Below are positions 41,258 through 46,077 of a DNA stretch of 46,077 nucleotides, piece after piece (the stretch's first letter is position 1; each line of letters begins with the position of its first letter). The notes under the pieces are model-generated. The model had not been told where the DNA came from and did no database searches. It saw only the letters and a list, made by a program, of their open reading frames with translations. This DNA is from Candidatus Mediterraneibacter vanvlietii (GTDB lineage: Bacteria; Bacillota; Clostridia; Lachnospirales; Lachnospiraceae): assembly GCA_019113645.1 (NCBI GenBank), contig DXGZ01000034.1:1-46077 (forward strand), in the 5' to 3' direction. A program made the translations under genes and the position numbers.

Positions 41258-42592
41258 TTACTCCTCCTCAACACTCCACTCCAGGAATGCCTCGTGCACT
41301 TCCGGATTCTGTTCAATGCATTTTGCAAGTGCTTCATCCAGCTCTGCAGCTGCATCCGCTGCCGGAAGGTCCTCAGAGAACATCTTCTGAACTGTCGGTA
41401 TCAATCCATCCGACTCAAACATTGGCGCAAAATACAGCTGGTAACAGAAAGACGGGTATTCTGCCTGCCATGCAAGAATCTCCTTATCGATCTCGCTGGT
41501 CACCCATTCTTCCTTAAAATTATTGCTCGGCATCATCGCATTCGCCATCTCATAGAGGGATTTAACATTCTCCTCTTCCTGAAGGAACATCAGGAAATCC
41601 GCAGCCTCTTCTTTATGTTTCGCGCTGTTTGGAATCACATAGACCTGGCTTGGTACCGCTACTGACTGTGCCAGTTCGCCATCACCGTACACCGGTGCCA
41701 TAGCTACGCCGATCTTGTCTGATCCCATAGACTGCTCAAGTGAAACCGCATAGGGTTGCGTATGAAGAGTCATGGCTGCCTTGCCGCTCTCAATGAGCTG
41801 CTGTCCCTGGTAGAGATCCAGTGACAAGATGTCATCATTAATGTAACCGGCATCCTTTAACTCCACAATCTTGTCCAGCCATTCAGAATACTTCGGATCC
41901 GTAAAGCTCTCTTCTCCGCTCATCAGGGAAATCATCTCATTTACGCTGTTCAGGTTCTGCTGTCCCAGGAAAATCCCGATCCACGCCGGAAGATACCCGT
42001 CTTTGAGTCCCATCCCAAGAGGAGTGATTCCCGCGTTTTTCAGTTTCTCACAGCAGTCAAGGAACTCATCCCATGTCGTAAATGGATTCTCAGGATCTAC
42101 ACCTGCCGCTGTCATCGCTTCCTTATCGTAGGCGATTACATATGTAAAACCATATGCCGGAACCGCCCACTGCTTTCCGTCCCAATTCGTCTGCGAGAGC
42201 GCCCACTGCGGAATAACTGAGAGTTCTTCTTCTGTCAGATAGTCACTGATCGGTGCCACATTTCCCTTCCAGACATCTTCCATCGCCTGGGTTCCGCCCC
42301 ACATGTACTGGATATCCGGACCTTCGCCTGCTGCTTCCGCTGTCCGGAATGCAGTGTAGAGGTTGTCGCTCTCCTGCAGAACTGCTTCCACCTTGATGTC
42401 AGGATTCGCTTCCTCATAGCGCGCCACCATCTCGTCCATGTACTCTTTATAGCCCGGTACTTCCTGTTCGCCCCAATACCATACCGTAAGAGTTGTCTGA
42501 CCTGAATCTTCCGAACCGCCATCGCCGCCTGAACATCCCGCAAGCAGAGAGACAACCATCGCCATTACCAACACCACAGAAACTTTTTTCAT
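41258..42592 (-). CDS. carbohydrate ABC transporter binding lipoprotein
   Basis: A 444-residue family-1 sugar-binding protein. The lipoprotein signal ends Leu-Leu-Ala-Gly-Cys (Cys20), followed by a Gly/Ser/Asp linker. The body has the typical Leu-Thr-Val-Trp-Tyr-Trp start and Gly-Lys-Ala-Ala-Met motif. It is the first gene of a six-gene operon that also encodes a ROK repressor, an epimerase and a kinase, so an amino sugar or glycan fragment such as ManNAc, GlcNAc or a short oligosaccharide is the likely ligand. Confidence 0.92.
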   Translation of the reverse strand: MKKVSVVLVMAMVVSLLAGCSGGDGGSEDSGQTTLTVWYWGEQEVPGYKEYMDEMVARYEEANPDIKVEAVLQESDNLYTAFRTAEAAGEGPDIQYMWGGTQAMEDVWKGNVAPISDYLTEEELSVIPQWALSQTNWDGKQWAVPAYGFTYVIAYDKEAMTAAGVDPENPFTTWDEFLDCCEKLKNAGITPLGMGLKDGYLPAWIGIFLGQQNLNSVNEMISLMSGEESFTDPKYSEWLDKIVELKDAGYINDDILSLDLYQGQQLIESGKAAMTLHTQPYAVSLEQSMGSDKIGVAMAPVYGDGELAQSVAVPSQVYVIPNSAKHKEEAADFLMFLQEEENVKSLYEMANAMMPSNNFKEEWVTSEIDKEILAWQAEYPSFCYQLYFAPMFESDGLIPTVQKMFSEDLPAADAAAELDEALAKCIEQNPEVHEAFLEWSVEEE

Positions 42593-42629
42593 AACCTTCT
42601 CCTTTCTTTTATTTAACTACATTTATTAA

Positions 42630-42666
42630 TTTAATTAAATAATATCATAAAAAATATTTTTGTCAA
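42630..42666 (-). promoter_or_regulatory. promoter and palindrome ahead of the AGE sugar operon
   Basis: TTGACA (42661-42666) and TATTAT (42640-42645) on the minus strand lie 15 bases apart, a short spacer. The perfect 12-bp palindrome ATTTAATTAAAT (42630-42641) overlaps the -10 edge. ROK repressors favour such AT-rich palindromes, so it is a candidate operator for the operon's ROK protein. The spacer suggests that the promoter is weak or activator-dependent. Confidence 0.5.
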
Positions 42667-42744
42667 CAGATATTATCTGATTATTCTGATATATTATTCG
42701 AATTTAATTGTTTTTCTGATTTTTATTTTAAAAAACATGCAAAA

Positions 42745-42772
42745 AGCAGCGCGGGCTGCTGCCCACACTGCT
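42745..42772 (-). terminator. terminator after the miniprotein gene
   Basis: In minus-strand RNA a 12-bp stem (two G-U pairs) closes on AGCA and is followed by TTTTTGC. It is a good intrinsic terminator 35 bases after the small gene's stop. Confidence 0.8.
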
Positions 42773-42807
42773 CAAACATACCGTATTCATTTCTAACCCG
42801 CACTGTC

Positions 42808-42918
42808 TCACTCGTCCTGACTGTCCTCCGTGTGATGCACCTGCATCAGGCACGCCAGCACGATACCGCCCATCAATCCGACAAAGGCGCCCACTGCAAA
42901 GGCGATTCCCACTGCCAT
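42808..42918 (-). CDS. 36-residue membrane miniprotein (DUF3789-like)
   Basis: A 36-residue protein from ATG (42916-42918) to TGA (42808-42810): a hydrophobic Gly/Ala/Val-rich helix of about 25 residues containing Gly-Ala-Phe-Val-Gly-Leu-Met-Gly-Gly, then Cys-Leu-Met-Gln and a short acidic tail. This matches the pattern of DUF3789-type miniproteins of Clostridia, whose function is unknown. It has GGGAG upstream and its own terminator. A longer out-of-frame reading overlaps it and is not protein-like. Confidence 0.75.
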   Translation of the reverse strand: MAVGIAFAVGAFVGLMGGIVLACLMQVHHTEDSQDE

Positions 42919-43029
42919 ATATCACACTCCCTTTTTCGCCTATAATATACTCTATTAATATATCCTCTAATATATTTTATCCGATAACGCTGAAAATATT
43001 ACAGATAAGCGTTTATAAAATAAATTAAA

Positions 43030-43710
43030 CTAATGATGCGCTATAGGACTGTTACAATTTAAATGTTCCAGAAATGAACAGAGCTGCTCCGCATCAAATA
43101 CCTTCAAATCATTCACCGCTTCTGCCGGAACTGACGAATACCCGCAGAGTTCATCAAGGACGCCCTGCACATCACGGTATCTGACCTCCTCAATCTCCGG
43201 ATCACGCCCAAGCGCAAAATTCTCCGGCAGGTTGTAACGTCTACAGAGCCATGTATTCATTTTCGTATAATCACCATAATAGTATTCCTCAGACAGATAA
43301 CGGGCTAACGGAACAGACTCCCCGCTCTTTTTAATGTATACAGAATCCACTTCATCCCGTTTTTCGACCGTCCGCCCATCCGCTCCACGAAATTCCACAA
43401 CCTGTGGCAGATAATCACGGAAGAAAAATTTATCAACACAAAGATGAAAATAGAACCCCTGGAAGATCGGATCATCCATGTGCTCAATGTACTTCTCCCG
43501 AAACTTCTCCGGCCGGGGCCACTCAATGATATAATCCCGATACGCCGGATCCCGGAAATGAGATCCTGACTTATCACTTACCGCATCCGGAAGAAGATTA
43601 CCAATGTAGAACTCATTCTGAAGGGACGGATCTGTATATAAGAGATCTGACTGAGGTATGGTGTTCAAATAAATTTTAGCTGCAGTCAGATGCAGTATGT
43701 AACCAGGCAT
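43030..43710 (-). CDS. possible zinc-dependent phospholipase C-like protein
   Basis: A 226-residue soluble protein with no signal peptide. It opens with Met-Pro-Gly-Tyr-Ile-Leu-His-Leu and contains Ile-Gly-Asn-Leu-Leu-Pro-Asp-Ala near 37-44 and Phe-Tyr-Phe-His-Leu-Cys-Val-Asp-Lys near 86-94. This Pro-Gly...His-Leu, G-x-x-x-PD and F-H-x-x-x-D pattern resembles the zinc-dependent phospholipase C/S1-P1 nuclease superfamily as found in small Clostridia proteins. Activity cannot be confirmed; the usual N-terminal Trp ligand is absent. It is the last gene of the Rpn locus, 27 bases after the Rpn fragment. Confidence 0.6.
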   Translation of the reverse strand: MPGYILHLTAAKIYLNTIPQSDLLYTDPSLQNEFYIGNLLPDAVSDKSGSHFRDPAYRDYIIEWPRPEKFREKYIEHMDDPIFQGFYFHLCVDKFFFRDYLPQVVEFRGADGRTVEKRDEVDSVYIKKSGESVPLARYLSEEYYYGDYTKMNTWLCRRYNLPENFALGRDPEIEEVRYRDVQGVLDELCGYSSVPAEAVNDLKVFDAEQLCSFLEHLNCNSPIAHH

Positions 43711-43737
43711 ATATACGCTAACCTCTTTTCAATAGAT

Positions 43738-44016
43738 TTATTGTTCCTTATTCATTTCATCAATCAACTCACTAATTCGCTCCTCAGTCTCTTCCAGCTC
43801 ATCTGCAATCTCAGGGATTGTTTTACCTTTCGCCAGTTTTCTTTTTATCTTGCTTAAGAGCAGTTGTTCCATTCCTTCCTTTTTACCATCCTCCCACGCA
43901 GCTTCTCTCTCCTGTCTCATATGCTTCTCTTCATCGTACTCATATATGCTCACTTTCTTTACTACCTCCGCAAAAAACTGTGATACAATGCTTTTATTTT
44001 GCTTAGCATCTCTCAT
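43738..44016 (-). CDS. C-terminal-only Rpn duplicate
   Basis: A 92-residue protein. From about residue 15 onward it repeats the last 70-odd residues of the full Rpn-type protein encoded at 44775-45728: the Lys-Val-Ser-Ile-Tyr-Glu-Tyr-Asp-Glu-Glu-Lys-His segment, a charged helix, and the Ile-Pro-Glu-Ile-Ala-Asp-Glu-Leu-Glu-Glu helical end. The DNA is near-identical (43886-43962 equals 44917-44993 base for base). The nuclease domain is missing. Its first codons derive from sequence resembling the upstream flank of the full gene. It overlaps the preceding gene's stop by 14 bases and may be a remnant or a functional short form. Confidence 0.7.
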   Translation of the reverse strand: MRDAKQNKSIVSQFFAEVVKKVSIYEYDEEKHMRQEREAAWEDGKKEGMEQLLLSKIKRKLAKGKTIPEIADELEETEERISELIDEMNKEQ

Positions 44017-44704
44017 CCCAGATTAATAGTTTTTCAGAAGACTTCTGAATATTAACGATCTCCTCCAACGATTTTATATTCATTTTCTTGCCCTCAGCAG
44101 TTCCCTTCAGTTGTGGCTGGAGCACTTCTCTTTTCTCCAGTATCTTTCTTTTCCTGTCATCGTATTCTGTTTCAAAATACTGAAAAAAAGCATCCTGAAC
44201 ATAAATATTTTTTAATACATCTTCGTACTCAAATCGTATCACTATGTCAATATTACTATCTATCTCATCCAAGTAATTAAAGAGAATCATTTTTCTCTCG
44301 TCCCTCAACAGCTGTACTGGCAACGGCGCAAAAGCCGATGACCTATTCATAATGCCGAAGGGTTCCGCATAAACTGCTGCCACACGAAAATTAAATGCTG
44401 CTGCCACATCCGGACTTACACATAAGAAAGTATAAACAATTTCAGCATCAGGGTTCGCACTTGTCAACAATTCACCATTCTCGATTCCCAGAACTGAAAA
44501 ATCATTGTCATCTGGCAGCATTTCTGCTAGCTCAATACGCAGAAGCGGCATACATTCTGCTCTTCTTTGCTCTTCATCCAGCTTTCTCTGCTTTTTCATT
44601 GTGTAGTAGGCTGCTAACCATGTAAAAAAACCACCAATTAATGCGCCTATCAGTGCGCCTATGATTGCACTTGAAAATTCTACTGATGTAAGAATATTCA
44701 TCAT
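44003..44704 (-). CDS. uncharacterised single-pass membrane protein
   Basis: A 233-residue protein. One strong N-terminal membrane helix (about residues 8-31) has Gly-Ala-Leu-Ile-Gly-Ala-Leu-Ile-Gly-Gly repeats. A charged coiled stretch with Lys-Lys-Gln-Arg-Lys-Leu-Asp-Glu-Glu-Gln-Arg-Arg follows, then a mixed soluble domain. I recognise no family; similar anchored soluble domains occur in many accessory loci. The start at 44704 follows AGGA; the longer frame lacks an SD. It sits between the full and fragmentary Rpn genes and ends inside the fragment's start. Confidence 0.75.
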   Translation of the reverse strand: MMNILTSVEFSSAIIGALIGALIGGFFTWLAAYYTMKKQRKLDEEQRRAECMPLLRIELAEMLPDDNDFSVLGIENGELLTSANPDAEIVYTFLCVSPDVAAAFNFRVAAVYAEPFGIMNRSSAFAPLPVQLLRDERKMILFNYLDEIDSNIDIVIRFEYEDVLKNIYVQDAFFQYFETEYDDRKRKILEKREVLQPQLKGTAEGKKMNIKSLEEIVNIQKSSEKLLIWDERC

Positions 44705-44774
44705 GATTTTCCTGTCAAATAAGGAAGTCACCGTCCTTTCTCATTTGTAAGGTTTCCTCTGCTCTGCAAACATA

Positions 44775-45728
44775 TCAGCTTCTGTCTGGCAGATTCATTT
44801 CATCAATCAACTCACTAATTCGCTCTTCAGTCTCTTCCAGCTCATCTGCAATCTCAGGGATTGTTTTACCTTTCGCCAGTTTTCTTTTTATTTTAGTAAT
44901 AAGAAGCTGTCTTCTTCCATCCTCCCACGCAGCTTCTCTCTCCTGTCTCATATGCTTCTCTTCATCGTACTCATATATGCTCACTTTCTTTACCTCCGCA
45001 CGGTTTTGCTCCAGAAACTCCTTCAAAATTCCCTCTCGGATACACTCTGTGATCGCGAGTTCGACCGCATCCGCCAGTGTCATCGTCGCCGCGTATTTTC
45101 TCACACGTGCCGTGTATTCCGCATAATCACGCAGTGTTCTACACGCCTGCATTAACTTCGGGTTATGTCCCTGATTAATGTTAAGCATCACTGCTTCCAA
45201 TTCGAGCATGTGTTCCTTTTCCTCAACGATATAAAGATCTGAGAGTCTCAGAATATGCCGGTCCGGCCTCTCTTCCTGGCCGTTATAGAAGATGACAAAC
45301 TGCGGCGGCGGAATCATGACCTTTCTCGTTCCATACAGATTTTCATTTATCGTCATGACTGAGTAAAGATCTGCCAGATAGAAGAAAAACCGCAATGGAA
45401 GGTTCGGACTATATGTAGACTGGTGCTCATACAGGGACAACCGCGAATCGATCAGGAAAGATACATCGTTCTGCATTGACATGTAGATCGCATTCTCCAG
45501 CGTATTAATCGTAAGAAGTTCCGGGTCTGTATAATGTTTTCCACTCATGGCATTATATAGTTCCAGCAATTCCTTCCGATCAGAGAAGATCATTACAAAG
45601 AGCCTGGACTTGTAGATCCGGTTCGGGATCTGATCTGCGCCTTTATCCTTGCCTTTATCTGTGCCTCTGTCCGTACTTGGACCTGAGGGCGATAATGTTG
45701 ATAAGTTACTGCTGTTTTCTTTGTTCAT
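44775..45728 (-). CDS. Rpn/PD-(D/E)XK nuclease-family protein
   Basis: A 317-residue protein of the Rpn (recombination-promoting nuclease, 'transposase-like' PF12784) group. After a Ser/Asp-rich disordered start (1-32) come Phe-Ser-Asp-Arg-Lys-Glu-Leu-Leu-Glu-Leu-Tyr-Asn, the nuclease-core segment with Asp-Ser-Arg-Leu-Ser-Leu-Tyr-Glu-His-Gln-Ser-Thr near 97-108, and Pro-Pro-Pro-Gln-Phe-Val-Ile-Phe-Tyr-Asn-Gly near 148. A charged C-terminal helical region follows. Rpn proteins are DNases implicated in recombination and phage defence. The ATG at 45726-45728 follows AGGAGG. The C-terminal coding DNA is duplicated at 43738-44016. Confidence 0.85.
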   Translation of the reverse strand: MNKENSSNLSTLSPSGPSTDRGTDKGKDKGADQIPNRIYKSRLFVMIFSDRKELLELYNAMSGKHYTDPELLTINTLENAIYMSMQNDVSFLIDSRLSLYEHQSTYSPNLPLRFFFYLADLYSVMTINENLYGTRKVMIPPPQFVIFYNGQEERPDRHILRLSDLYIVEEKEHMLELEAVMLNINQGHNPKLMQACRTLRDYAEYTARVRKYAATMTLADAVELAITECIREGILKEFLEQNRAEVKKVSIYEYDEEKHMRQEREAAWEDGRRQLLITKIKRKLAKGKTIPEIADELEETEERISELIDEMNLPDRS

Positions 45729-46016
45729 AGAATACCTCCTTTGTAAAATCTGTGCAGGAGGTCTCTTCCAGCTGTATACTAAACACTGCCAATGTAACAG
45801 CTGCCAGCACAGCAGCATCCGATGTCTGCAAAAAAAATGAAACCTCTCTGCTCTATTTATTGGAATCAAAAGCATTGAGATTTCTTTTCGATAACAGAAT
45901 CTTTGACGCAGCTGACGCTGCATGGAACAGATCAAGATATGCCAGAAATATAATGCTTTTATTTATCTTAGCACATCAAGTTATGAAATGACAGTTTTTC
46001 AGAAAACAAAAGGGCA
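45729..46016. other. non-coding stretch upstream of the Rpn gene
   Basis: About 290 bases without a credible gene; frames here are short and lack SD sequences. The segment 45949-45976 resembles 43983-44010, the start of the Rpn fragment, in about 23-24 of 28 positions, marking the duplication's other border. Confidence 0.5.
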
Positions 46017-46060
46017 AAAATATATCACAAAATTTATTCGGAAATTTTGTGATATATTTT
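46017..46060. terminator. perfect 19-bp-arm hairpin at the right edge
   Basis: Arms 46017-46035 and 46042-46060 are perfectly complementary over 19 bases around ATTCGG. T-runs lie on both sides (TTTTTG on the minus strand, ATATTTTC on the plus), so it could be a bidirectional terminator for genes meeting here or a terminator of a gene beyond the right edge. Confidence 0.7.
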
Positions 46061-46077
46061 CTGGCTAACTATTTATA

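Noticed and set aside
42728..42925. 65-codon minus-strand frame
   Set aside because: Overlaps the miniprotein in another frame, has an Arg/Gly/Ser-rich unlikely composition and runs into the terminator.
1..46077. CRISPR arrays, tRNA genes and insertion sequences
   Set aside because: No regularly spaced repeats, tRNA cloverleaf sequences or transposase genes with terminal repeats were seen; the Rpn proteins are 'transposase-like' in name only.

Overview
The window reads as chromosomal DNA from a Clostridia member, most likely a gut Lachnospiraceae. This rests on the proteins: Firmicutes-type ClpC, RadA, PhoU-PstBACS and PhoBR, an 'endosialidase'-type small protein typical of that family, a DUF3789-like miniprotein, and Rpn-type proteins. 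No 16S sequence lies in the window. Nearly every gene is on the minus strand, so operons read from right to left. Starts were chosen from visible Shine-Dalgarno (SD) sequences, and three genes need TTG or an internal ATG.

Left part (1-11.7 kb). The first 500 bases hold three tandem rRNA-type promoters firing leftward into an rRNA leader; the rRNA genes lie beyond the left edge. Next come a membrane-anchored XRE regulator, a small GNAT protein, and a GntR/ABC-exporter operon whose promoter lies inside a near-perfect operator. A DUF2812 membrane protein with a PadR regulator follows, again with a promoter inside an inverted repeat. Housekeeping genes follow: a thioesterase, radA, a small 'endosialidase' protein and clpC with its own GntR regulator.

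Host-glycan operon (11.7-22.3 kb). Ten co-directional genes encode an intracellular GH29 alpha-L-fucosidase, a complete Opp-type ABC importer, nanE, nanA, a ROK (nanK-like) kinase and an RpiR regulator. Together they suggest import of a sialylated and/or fucosylated sugar, followed by conversion of Neu5Ac to GlcNAc-6-P.

Phosphorus block (22.3-33 kb). PhoB-PhoR and PstSCAB-PhoU are complete, with a Pho-box-like repeat ahead of pstS. Between phoU and phoB lies an interleaved pair of perfect inverted repeats (pseudoknot topology). The adjacent phnW-phnX pair degrades 2-aminoethylphosphonate, but only a 5'-truncated binding-protein gene remains of its transporter. An RpiR regulator stands next to it.

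AT-rich island (33.0-36.1 kb). Three genes of visibly different composition encode a two-domain nitrilase-fold protein with an intact Glu-Lys-Cys triad, a winged-helix protein and an all-helical protein. I recognise no described system in this set; it is the best candidate here for something new.

Right part (36.2-46.1 kb). A second amino-sugar-like operon contains a lipoprotein SBP, two permeases, a ROK repressor, an AGE epimerase and a BadF-type sugar kinase. After it come a 36-residue membrane miniprotein missed by ordinary gene calling and an Rpn-type nuclease locus. That locus carries a recent, internally deleted duplicate that keeps only the Rpn C-terminal segment. A perfect 19-bp-arm hairpin closes the window.
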